The notes beneath the pieces are model-generated. The model saw only the letters and a program-made list of their open reading frames with translations. It did not search any database and had not been told where the DNA came from. The position numbers and the translations under genes are program-made. 9,057 nucleotides of DNA, taken from positions 1 to 9,057 of the forward strand of contig JBDKJS010000211.1 in assembly GCA_039806065.1 (NCBI GenBank), written 5' to 3'. Positions 1 to 6,399 of the stretch are shown here, piece after piece (position 1 is the stretch's first letter; every line of letters begins with the position of its first letter). This DNA is from JBDKJS01 sp039806065 (lineage in GTDB: Bacteria; Bacteroidota; Bacteroidia; AKYH767-A; 2013-40CM-41-45).

Positions 1-2865
1 AACCGTAAGTACCGGATTGTCTATTTCAGTAATGGATAAACTATAAGTTCCTTGAGTAGTTGTCCATCCTTCCACAACTACAAAGTAGATTGAATTCGGA
101 GCAATGTCTACTTTTAATAAAGAGGGACCTCCTATGGTTCCACAGCCATCATCGTCATCATCGATTTCATTACCTAAGGCATCTAATACATGGACATAAC
201 CGTCAAATGCAGGTGAAGCACAAAGTGAAACTAAAATAGAATCTGTACATGGACCAGTTGTAATTTTATAAAACACATCGGGTGATGCTTGGTTAGTAGC
301 TACCGTAAGTGTATTAGAAAAACAGTTGGTTGCTAAGTTATTTCCAGATGTAGTATAAGGCAATGCACCTACAACGATTGGGTCTGCTAGCGTATTACCT
401 GTAGGAACAGCTTGAGCGGTGAAGGATAAAGTATCGCAACCTATTGCATCACCAATTCCATTTTTTGCTATCACTAACCAGTAGTATAAAACTCCATCAG
501 TTAATGTTCCAGGAGCATAACTTGTAGTGGCTACATTAGCTGCAAATGCAGGTGGATATGTAGTACCAAAATATACATCATAACTTGTTGGTCCACCACC
601 ACCGCTAGCCCAGTTAAGGGTAGGAGTTAAGCCGCAAAGACCTGTACCATTAGCTGGTGAATGATTAATGACACAATTAGGTGCCACAGGTACATCCAAT
701 TGCACTTCTATTGCAAACCTGAATGGACTAGCTGTTGCTTGAAAATCTGTCCATCCTGTATTACTTGATTCTGGTGAATTATAAAAAAACGAATTCGTTC
801 TTACTGGTAATTCAGTTTGATAGGCAAAACCCACATTCACTGTTCCAGTTTGCTTGATACCAACAAAGAAATCGCCATTAACAGCAATATTGGGTACTGG
901 TAAAAATTGTTGTCCTGCAACAGTTACAGAAGCAGCACTGGTCCATAGTGTATCGCCTACACCTCCAGAGCCATCGTTGTTCCAAATGGCATATTTGTAG
1001 CTATTGCCACCGGTTGTGAAATCAACTTTTATCTCGTTGATTACAGATGGTTGTGAGGCAGTAAATTTAGCTACGAAATTTCCAGTAACTCCGGTAAAAC
1101 CAACCCCTCCTGATATGGTACTCGTACTTTCTTTGTATGAGAATAAATTATTAGATACTATTTGATCAAAATCGGCACTATTATCAGCAATGTTGTCTAA
1201 GGGCGCAGTAACTTTTGCAGTTTGAGTACCAATTGATGTTGCTGTAAATCCTGGGAACGAAATTTCTGATTGCTCGCCTGGATTTAGTGTGAGACTAGCA
1301 GTGGTGTTAAAAGTGTTGGCTCCTGTAATCTCTAAATCAAATGTTTTTGTCCATGAATTGGCTCCGGTATTTTTTACCTTGGCTCTTACTACATGCCCAT
1401 CAGCATAATTCAGCGGAAGGTTTCCATAAGTAAAAATGTTCAGTATTTGTGCCTCGTCAAGAATGGCTGGTTTAATTTCTACATTATCTATGTAAAGATT
1501 ATTTCCAAATTGACTTCTGCCAAGGAATCTTACCTTATTGGTACCTACCGGAAGTGCATACCTAAAGGTAGACCACTGACCTGCAGTAGGTGTATATGCT
1601 GTGGTGGTTCTGCCGCCTGTATTCAGTACGCCAGTGGCGCCCCCTTCAATAAATACCAAATCAGTGAAAGAAGTCCCGCCATCCATTGAGTATTGAAGCA
1701 CCAAGCTATCTACCTCATCTACGAATGTAGCATAAGCATAGTCAAATTCCACCATATAGTTAGCCGGAACACCTGTAAACTCTGCAGTGATGAGATCATA
1801 ATCTGCGTTGGCCGGTGCATTGAAGAAATCAAATTTAGCACTTCCTGTTCCCACGCCATATCCGCTCACCGCATTATAAATCACATAGGTAGCATTGTTT
1901 CTACTCCAGCATGGAGAAGGTGGTACAGCGCTATTAAAAGTTTCAATAAAGGGCAATGGAAATACACTAGTAGCAGTTACAAAGACCGGATTAGAAGTAT
2001 TCGAGGAGCCGAAAGAACAACTAACGTTACATCTGTAATAGGTATTGCCTGAAGGTGTAACGGTAGCAGTAGAATTAGTGGCACCGGTAATAGGAGCATA
2101 AATTATATCATCAGGTGATGATTGCCATTGGTAGCTGATGCCCAGTAAATTACTTTGTGGATTTGCTAAGGACAATGCTATAGACCCACCTAAACAAACT
2201 AAACTACTGCTTGCATTGGTAGCACCAGGGCTAGGTGTACCAGAACATTGAGGTAAATTCATCTCTAGTCTTAAAGCAGCTCTAAATGCAGAACTTGCAA
2301 GTGAGGAAGCACCTGCAGAGGGGGCTGTAAGAGCACTATTATATCTTCTAGATTTATTTCCTCCAGTGATATTGTTACTCGAGGCAAAGGTGTTGATTGG
2401 GTTAGCAGGAGGGGCTGAAGTTGGATTGACTATAACCAACAATTGAAGATTGTTTCCAGCTGTATTGGTATAGTTAAAAAAAGTATTGAGGGTAACCATA
2501 GTATAACCTGTGGAATTTACTGTTACATTTCCGTTGTATACTAATAAATATCCAGTTAATGAATAGGTACCTGTACCAAGTGTAATAGCAGTGGTCTCCT
2601 TTAGATAAATGCTAACATTTTGATAGGAATAGGCACCCGCCAAAGTAGAACAATCAAATCCCACTCTATTGATTAACCCAGCTGTGTTAATTTCTGTTTG
2701 GAGGTACAAGTGCTCGCCAGCATGATAGCGAAAAGGACCGTATCCAATATTCTGTGAACCGCTAGGTGACGTATTGATCGTCACCGTTTGTCCTATTACC
2801 GTGCTACCAGCAAGTAATAGGAAGAAGAGTAATAAACTCTTTGTTAGTTTGTAATTTAGTCTCAT
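1..2865 (-). CDS. Large secreted multidomain surface protein, N-terminal 955 codons (3' end beyond window)
   Basis: The frame is open from the ATG at 2865 to the window edge with no stop. Residues 1-25 form a signal peptide (a hydrophobic run LLLFFLLLAG, then ...VIG|Q, the usual Bacteroidota cleavage context). The modules I infer, with rough residues, are: an N-terminal beta-sandwich 26-200 of the kind containing 'LQTEINTAGLINRVGF'; an Ig-like domain 207-299 opening with CSGTPSPG and with two further Cys; a choice-of-anchor-J/MAM-like sandwich 301-463 (PFIETF... to YIDNVEI); a CARDB-like domain 470-570; an unnamed sandwich 575-720; an FnIII-like domain 726-816 (LNWASGGG...YDVYFGT); and a pre-peptidase-C-like domain 820-952 with five consecutive Asp (902-906) that could bind calcium. 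No catalytic motif is visible, so it may be an adhesin or the front or accessory part of an enzyme. A T9SS C-terminal sorting domain would be expected beyond the window. The start is fixed by the signal peptide. It has its own leader and is separated from the capsule genes by a terminator. Confidence 0.85.
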   Translation of the reverse strand, partial: MRLNYKLTKSLLLFFLLLAGSTVIGQTVTINTSPSGSQNIGYGPFRYHAGEHLYLQTEINTAGLINRVGFDCSTLAGAYSYQNVSIYLKETTAITLGTGTYSLTGYLLVYNGNVTVNSTGYTMVTLNTFFNYTNTAGNNLQLLVIVNPTSAPPANPINTFASSNNITGGNKSRRYNSALTAPSAGASSLASSAFRAALRLEMNLPQCSGTPSPGATNASSSLVCLGGSIALSLANPQSNLLGISYQWQSSPDDIIYAPITGATNSTATVTPSGNTYYRCNVSCSFGSSNTSNPVFVTATSVFPLPFIETFNSAVPPSPCWSRNNATYVIYNAVSGYGVGTGSAKFDFFNAPANADYDLITAEFTGVPANYMVEFDYAYATFVDEVDSLVLQYSMDGGTSFTDLVFIEGGATGVLNTGGRTTTAYTPTAGQWSTFRYALPVGTNKVRFLGRSQFGNNLYIDNVEIKPAILDEAQILNIFTYGNLPLNYADGHVVRAKVKNTGANSWTKTFDLEITGANTFNTTASLTLNPGEQSEISFPGFTATSIGTQTAKVTAPLDNIADNSADFDQIVSNNLFSYKESTSTISGGVGFTGVTGNFVAKFTASQPSVINEIKVDFTTGGNSYKYAIWNNDGSGGVGDTLWTSAASVTVAGQQFLPVPNIAVNGDFFVGIKQTGTVNVGFAYQTELPVRTNSFFYNSPESSNTGWTDFQATASPFRFAIEVQLDVPVAPNCVINHSPANGTGLCGLTPTLNWASGGGGPTSYDVYFGTTYPPAFAANVATTSYAPGTLTDGVLYYWLVIAKNGIGDAIGCDTLSFTAQAVPTGNTLADPIVVGALPYTTSGNNLATNCFSNTLTVATNQASPDVFYKITTGPCTDSILVSLCASPAFDGYVHVLDALGNEIDDDDDGCGTIGGPSLLKVDIAPNSIYFVVVEGWTTTQGTYSLSITEIDNPVLTV

Positions 2866-2927
2866 AATGTAGTAATTAGTTTTTTTTGAATGTAGTTTGG
2901 GGTTGTATGTTAGATTTTCATAGTTTA

Positions 2928-2936
2928 CAAATTGTA
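2928..2936 (-). promoter_or_regulatory. Weak candidate -7 box for the surface-protein gene
   Basis: The minus strand reads TACAATTTG here, 62 nt before the ATG at 2865. It is one base longer than the Bacteroidota -7 consensus TAnnTTTG. I found no TTG at the proper -33 spacing. The leader that follows is A/T-rich with an A-run before the start, which suits this phylum. It is proposed only because the upstream terminator implies that a promoter must lie in 2866-3080. Confidence 0.2.
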
Positions 2937-3015
2937 TAATTGTATTAATTGGTAGGCGCAGCATTCGTATTACCAATAATAAATCGAATAGCAAATTCTT
3001 AAAATTATGTTAACT

Positions 3016-3061
3016 ATCCTATTTCTACACATAGGATTAAAATCAGATTTTGGCGAATCTG
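3016..3061. repeat. Two adjacent small inverted repeats in the intergenic region
   Basis: ATCCTAT (3016-3022) pairs with ATAGGAT (3031-3037) across 8 nt. CAGATT (3044-3049) pairs with AATCTG (3056-3061) across TTGGCG. Both are perfect. They sit between the terminator after the Wzi-like gene and the start of the surface-protein gene, in the presumed upstream control region of the latter. They may be protein-binding dyads or leader hairpins; their role is unknown and chance is possible in A/T-rich DNA. Confidence 0.4.
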
Positions 3062-3082
3062 CATTAAAAGTTGGTGAAAAAT

Positions 3083-3098
3083 AAAAAAGCCGCTTTTT
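3083..3098 (-). terminator. Short intrinsic terminator after the Wzi-like gene
   Basis: On the minus strand AAAAAG, loop CGG, CTTTTTT is followed by ATTTTT. It begins 4 nt after the TAG stop of the Wzi-like gene (3102-3104). The stem is a compact A-tract/GC/T-tract hairpin typical of low-GC Bacteroidota terminators. Because the A and T tracts are symmetric it could also work on the plus strand, but no plus-strand gene reaches it. It marks the likely end of the sugar transferase-Wzi transcription unit. Confidence 0.6.
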
Positions 3099-3101
3099 GG
3101 A

Positions 3102-4739
3102 CTAAAATCCTACATTTAAGCCAAAGTTCAAAGTACCCAACTTACCCCTCATAAAGCTAGGGCTATAATTTTGTGCATTCGCATCAATAGCACTTTGGTT
3201 GGTGAGAAGAAATCCCAAATTGCAGTATACATCATTAATTATTTGATATTGTGCCTCAAATGACATGGATTGCTGAGTCCAATAGATTCCTGTTAAAAAT
3301 TCCTTGCCTTTTCCGCTTCCTATTGTTCCTGATCTACCATCGTAATAGTAGGATACACCTTTGTCGGCCATGGTAAGGCTGGCCCGAACTGAAAAGTTTT
3401 TAATCGGCTTGTATTGAATTGCTGCATAAAGTTCTTGCGAATTGTCACCTAAATAATGTCCTAAACTGTAATTATTACTTGCAAAAGTGGCAGTGGTTAG
3501 GTAGTGCCTGTAGGTAAGTGGGTTTGTGCGGGTATATTCTGCAGTGAGCTGTATGTTTTGAATACCTAAATTGCTAATATGAGCGCCAATTTTAAAACTT
3601 ATAAAATTTGACTGCTTTTCACTATCCCACATGTTACTAAGCGAAATTTCATCAACAAATAGAGATGTGTATAAGTGTATGTTTTTAATATTTCTACTGC
3701 TAATATTGAAAAATAACTGGCTATTTTGGCCTAGGTAATTGCTTCCGGCTCCTGTAAGAGAGTGGTCAATGGATTTGAAAAACATAAATGGGATGAGGTA
3801 GGCTGCTTGTATCGGAATGTCGCCATACACAATTGAATTTCCAAAACTGATGTTTAACTTTTTAATCGGTCGCACGGTGAATAAATTTGCAGCCATGTAT
3901 TTTTTTCTAAAAGTTAACCGGTTGGCCCCATTGATTGGATATGAAGCAGCACTATCAATCACTTCTGAATTGAGCCATGCGTGAACATAATTAAAATCAA
4001 GCCATGGTGCGGGTTGCAATTGTAGTTTAAGGTGTGCAAAACTTGGTGCTCGGCCAGAGAAAATATTAGCTCCATGCTGATTGTCGCCCCAAGTAAAATG
4101 ATCCTTAAGCAATCCAACCGTTCCCCACTTCCATCCATAGGTAATTCCACCTCTCATTTCGCTGTAATCGCCACCACCTTTTCCATCAACTTTATAATCA
4201 GCTCCTTCAAATTGATTTAAATAATTAGCCGTGCTCAAAATCTTATTTTGCCTATTATCGCGGAGGCTAGCATACATTCCTATTTTTCCAGCTGTAGCAA
4301 AAAATTCAGCGCCATTCCATCTATGATAAAAATTTGAAGAATCGTTTGCAAAATATTTAAATCCTAAAATTGGATTGATGGTGATATTGAAAATAGCATT
4401 GCGGTAGTGAAATAAATCTAATCGTTTTTTTATTCCTTTATCATCAGACAATTCTTTTTGAAAGTCGCGTAAGAAAAATCGAAGTTCTTCTATTTGCCTT
4501 TTGTTGAGCTCATTTTGGTGCAGATATGCCGTATCCAATAGTGCTGCTATGGTTTGCCTTGTGTAGGGTTTCACCACAGTGCTTACTTTAATAATGCCAG
4601 CATTGGCCAGCTCATCTATATAATTAACAATTGCTGTATTGCTATTATGGTAGTATACACTTTGCGCCTTGGGGTGAAGGCATGTAAAAATTAATATCAA
4701 TAAACAACCTAAACTTGAATAATTTGAAATTTTCATCAT
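3102..4739 (-). CDS. Wzi-like capsule-assembly outer-membrane beta-barrel protein
   Basis: This is a predicted outer-membrane barrel that, by analogy with E. coli Wzi, would bind or organise capsular polysaccharide at the cell surface. I chose the ATG at 4739 (545 aa; 4736 is equally possible) because it opens directly on a signal peptide, residues 1-25 (SLGCLLILIFTCLHPKA|QS). The reading frame stays open to 4850, but that extension would overlap the upstream gene and bury the signal. Residues 27-115 are soluble and helical (YIDELANAGII..., KPYTRQTIAALLDTA, LNKRQIEELRFFLRDF), a segment I recall in Bacteroidota Wzi-family proteins. After NPILGFKYF comes alternating aromatic/polar beta-structure with family-like stretches (WKWGTVGLLKDHFTWGDNQHGANIFSGRAPSFAHL, then LDFNYVHAWLNSEV), ending in aromatic FGLNVGF as outer-membrane barrels do. 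It lies 85 bp downstream of the sugar transferase. The family call rests on recalled pattern, not alignment. Confidence 0.78.
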   Translation of the reverse strand: MMKISNYSSLGCLLILIFTCLHPKAQSVYYHNSNTAIVNYIDELANAGIIKVSTVVKPYTRQTIAALLDTAYLHQNELNKRQIEELRFFLRDFQKELSDDKGIKKRLDLFHYRNAIFNITINPILGFKYFANDSSNFYHRWNGAEFFATAGKIGMYASLRDNRQNKILSTANYLNQFEGADYKVDGKGGGDYSEMRGGITYGWKWGTVGLLKDHFTWGDNQHGANIFSGRAPSFAHLKLQLQPAPWLDFNYVHAWLNSEVIDSAASYPINGANRLTFRKKYMAANLFTVRPIKKLNISFGNSIVYGDIPIQAAYLIPFMFFKSIDHSLTGAGSNYLGQNSQLFFNISSRNIKNIHLYTSLFVDEISLSNMWDSEKQSNFISFKIGAHISNLGIQNIQLTAEYTRTNPLTYRHYLTTATFASNNYSLGHYLGDNSQELYAAIQYKPIKNFSVRASLTMADKGVSYYYDGRSGTIGSGKGKEFLTGIYWTQQSMSFEAQYQIINDVYCNLGFLLTNQSAIDANAQNYSPSFMRGKLGTLNFGLNVGF

Positions 4740-4751
4740 AGTTAAATTAAG

Positions 4752-4776
4752 AATTTTGACCTGAGGGTCATCAATT
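4752..4776 (-). other. Hairpin in the leader between sugar transferase and Wzi-like gene
   Basis: TGACC (4757-4761) pairs with GGTCA (4766-4770) around the tetraloop TGAG. Flanking AATT (4752-4755) and AATT (4773-4776) can extend the stem past a small internal loop. In the minus-strand transcript it ends about 12 nt before the ATG at 4739. There is no clear U-tract after it, so it is more like a leader or mRNA-processing structure than a terminator. Confidence 0.35.
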
Positions 4777-4824
4777 AAATTCGATTTATGGTGAAATGTA
4801 CAAACTAATGTTTTGCAAAAAAAA

Positions 4825-6006
4825 TTATTTGCTGGTAGCTCTCTTGGCAATTATAGTATAAAATATCATGAAAAAATATTTTATATCTGTCAACAAGGGC
4901 GATTTAAGATGTGCCTTTAGGTATTTCATTTCTGAAGCTTGAATTTCATCCAGTGTTTTTGGAAGATCTACATAAAAGGGCGGTATTAACCCAGGTTTTG
5001 ATTTCTTTCGTAATTGTTTTAGTTCATCAGAATACAAACTCAAATAATGTGAGCTCAACGGCCTAACACCAACTATTTTTAAATCCCCTTTCAATAGGTT
5101 TAGCAACATTGGCAATTCATCAAGCCAATATTTTCTAAATATTTTACCCGCAGTAGATACCCTGAAATCGTCTTTCAATTTTCCACCTTCTGCTAAACTG
5201 TTGTTCTCATAAACATATTGCTGAATGAATTCTGAGTAAGCATGCATGGTCCGAAGTTTGTAAACATGGATGATTTTTCCATCCTTTCCGTGCCTGCGCA
5301 TTTTGAATATAGGGCCATATATAGGTTCATAGTCAAAAAGCGGAGCTTTTATTTTTCGTGCTATAAAGTACATTTGCCCTTTAATGAATGCAGTATCTAC
5401 AACTTCAAACCCTGCGGCATAAATTCTTCCCAATGATTCAGTTTTACTAAGTACTTTATTTTTACCGCCAGTAATTAATTGATGTGCTTTCCTAGTAGTA
5501 ACCAATTTAGGAAGGACCCGTTTCCAAATAAAATCTATTGAATAAATAGGTTTACGCAGTGGATTAGGAATTTTTTCAAATAGTCGTTTTCTTCTCAGTA
5601 ATTTTGTTTCTACACATCCTGCATAGTAGCCGCCACTTGGTAAGTAATGATTTATTGCATTTAAAAACTTATTTATTTCTTTAATATCATTTAACCGCTT
5701 AAGATTTACTAAATTATTGAATCTATTGGCTGGTAATTGATGGATACTTTCTGGAAAACTTGTTCTTAGTATTTGTGAGTCAGTGTCTGAAATGTCAAAG
5801 TGTTTAGAAAGGAAATCTTTAACTGCTTTGTCCATCCCACCTATCTTGTCAAAGTGAGCGCGTCTGCCTTGATTAAGATTTATTGGCTCTTTTTCTCCTA
5901 CAAACTCATTCATCATGCCATTGTTATTAGCTACTCCACTTGTGCTCATTAAGCGCAGTCTGCTATAGGCCTTATAATTGAGAATGTTTTTGTAGTCTTT
6001 TTTCAT
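4825..6006 (-). CDS. Sugar transferase (monotopic phosphoglycosyl transferase domain) with atypical N-terminal half
   Basis: It probably moves a sugar-1-phosphate from a nucleotide sugar to undecaprenyl phosphate, the priming step of capsule/EPS synthesis at the inner membrane. The 393 aa carry a bacterial sugar transferase domain in the C-terminal 165 residues: GPIFKMRRHG (231-240), KLRTM (250-254), DDFRVSTAGKIFRK (279-292), WLDELP with the catalytic Asp-Glu pair D296-E297, GDLKIVGVRPL (307-317) and KPGLIPPF (337-344). The usual hydrophobic re-entrant helix just before the GP motif is not visible; instead residues 1-225 look soluble. Around 97-215 (NLVNLKRLND, LPSGGYYAGCVET, SLGRIYAAGFEVVD, MYFIARK) they recall the C-terminal half of a class I methyltransferase fold without an obvious SAM-binding glycine loop. 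The C-terminal TDIKYFFMIFYTIIAKR may sit on the membrane. The start at 6006 follows an inverted repeat containing a candidate -7 box, suggesting a new transcription unit with the Wzi-like gene downstream. Confidence 0.88.
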   Translation of the reverse strand: MKKDYKNILNYKAYSRLRLMSTSGVANNNGMMNEFVGEKEPINLNQGRRAHFDKIGGMDKAVKDFLSKHFDISDTDSQILRTSFPESIHQLPANRFNNLVNLKRLNDIKEINKFLNAINHYLPSGGYYAGCVETKLLRRKRLFEKIPNPLRKPIYSIDFIWKRVLPKLVTTRKAHQLITGGKNKVLSKTESLGRIYAAGFEVVDTAFIKGQMYFIARKIKAPLFDYEPIYGPIFKMRRHGKDGKIIHVYKLRTMHAYSEFIQQYVYENNSLAEGGKLKDDFRVSTAGKIFRKYWLDELPMLLNLLKGDLKIVGVRPLSSHYLSLYSDELKQLRKKSKPGLIPPFYVDLPKTLDEIQASEMKYLKAHLKSPLLTDIKYFFMIFYTIIAKRATSK

Positions 6007-6012
6007 AAATTA

Positions 6013-6038
6013 CTATGTTCAAATTTATAGGAACATAG
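6013..6038 (-). promoter_or_regulatory. Perfect 8-bp inverted repeat enclosing a candidate -7 box before the sugar transferase start
   Basis: CTATGTTC (6013-6020) and GAACATAG (6031-6038) are perfect inverted arms 10 bp apart. On the minus strand the segment between and into the near arm reads TAAATTTG (6027-6020), an exact match to the Bacteroidota -7 consensus TAnnTTTG. The near arm ends 6 nt before the ATG at 6006, so a transcript from here would have a very short leader. I see no TTG at normal -33 spacing, so the promoter may need an activator, or the palindrome may be a repressor operator. Confidence 0.4.
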
Positions 6039-6127
6039 AGGGCATTCTTAGTTTATTATGCCAATCAATCAAAATATACTGCAAAATAACTACCTAATGG
6101 GGCAGAATCTCAAAATAACACAGGTTT

Positions 6128-6156
6128 AAAACATTTTTGAACTATAAAAATGTTTT
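6128..6156. repeat. Perfect 11-bp inverted repeat, 7-nt spacer
   Basis: AAAACATTTTT (6128-6138) and AAAAATGTTTT (6146-6156) are exact reverse complements around GAACTAT. It lies 122 bp upstream of the sugar transferase start. The stem has a single G:C pair, so an RNA hairpin would be weak for a terminator; a dimeric regulator site fits at least as well. CCAAAATTTGG, itself a near palindrome, directly adjoins it at 6157-6167. Confidence 0.55.
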
Positions 6157-6218
6157 CCAAAATTTGGAGCTAATTACTAGGAGTAAAGTTAATTTCAGTT
6201 AAGTTTATTGAATTGGGA

Positions 6219-6232
6219 GTGTAAAATTACAC
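6219..6232. repeat. 14-bp palindrome GTGTAA-AA-TTACAC
   Basis: Six-base arms GTGTAA and TTACAC are perfectly inverted with a 2-bp centre, the size and shape of a site for a helix-turn-helix dimer. It lies within the larger imperfect inverted repeat 6185-6246, though not at its centre. The regulator is unknown. Confidence 0.4.
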
Positions 6233-6269
6233 AGAAATTTAACTTTTCCAAATAAATTTATTGGTTATT

Positions 6270-6291
6270 AGCTTGATTATGAGCTTAATTA
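6270..6291. repeat. Imperfect 10-bp direct repeat with 12-bp period
   Basis: AGCTTGATTA (6270-6279) and AGCTTAATTA (6282-6291) match at 9 of 10 positions with a 2-bp spacer, placing both copies roughly one helical turn apart. Such paired direct repeats are typical of response-regulator sites, but no specific family is recognised and the A/T bias makes chance plausible. Confidence 0.3.
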
Positions 6292-6399
6292 ATCCGTTTT
6301 TCTGGGACATGTATTAGAAAAGTACAGCTAATTGAGGGAATTTTTTAAATTTTTAAAGGTTTTGTTAGTACAAATACAATCTGCCATCGATCTTCTAAA

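Larger units (their letters stand above)
6007..6399. other. 393-bp A/T-rich intergenic control region, no gene
   Basis: It separates two same-strand genes whose neighbours are spaced by only 4-85 bp. I see no coding frame, tRNA or known riboswitch. It is rich in dyads, listed separately: 6013-6038, 6128-6156 and 6219-6232, plus a direct repeat at 6270-6291. A longer imperfect inverted repeat pairs 6185-6196 (AAAGTTAATTTC) with 6234-6246 (GAAATTTAACTTT), one base missing. AGTTAA also recurs with a 10-bp period at 6187 and 6197. No convincing terminator follows the gene ending at 6400; only A/T palindromic runs at 6340-6358 are present. The likely role is regulation of the sugar transferase-Wzi unit, with possible read-through from the upstream genes. 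Confidence 0.6.

Noticed and set aside
145..165. ATC/GAT microrepeat
   Set aside because: It is explained by the in-frame run of five Asp codons in the PPC-like domain, not an independent repeat element.
1393..2052. Two consecutive open frames of 98 and 119 codons on the plus strand
   Set aside because: They lie wholly antisense to the continuous 955-codon surface-protein frame, and their translations are low-complexity Cys/Ser/Ile-rich with no domain-like pattern.
4740..4850. N-terminal extension of the Wzi-like protein to an ATG at 4850
   Set aside because: It would overlap the 3' end of the sugar transferase gene and place 37 polar residues before an otherwise standard signal peptide.
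6340..6358. A/T palindromic run as terminator after the DUF354 gene
   Set aside because: The stem would contain only A:U pairs and no defined loop; too weak to call.
6007..6399. Small RNA or hidden small gene in the long intergenic gap
   Set aside because: No frame with a plausible start and protein-like composition, and no promoter-plus-terminator pair, could be recognised.
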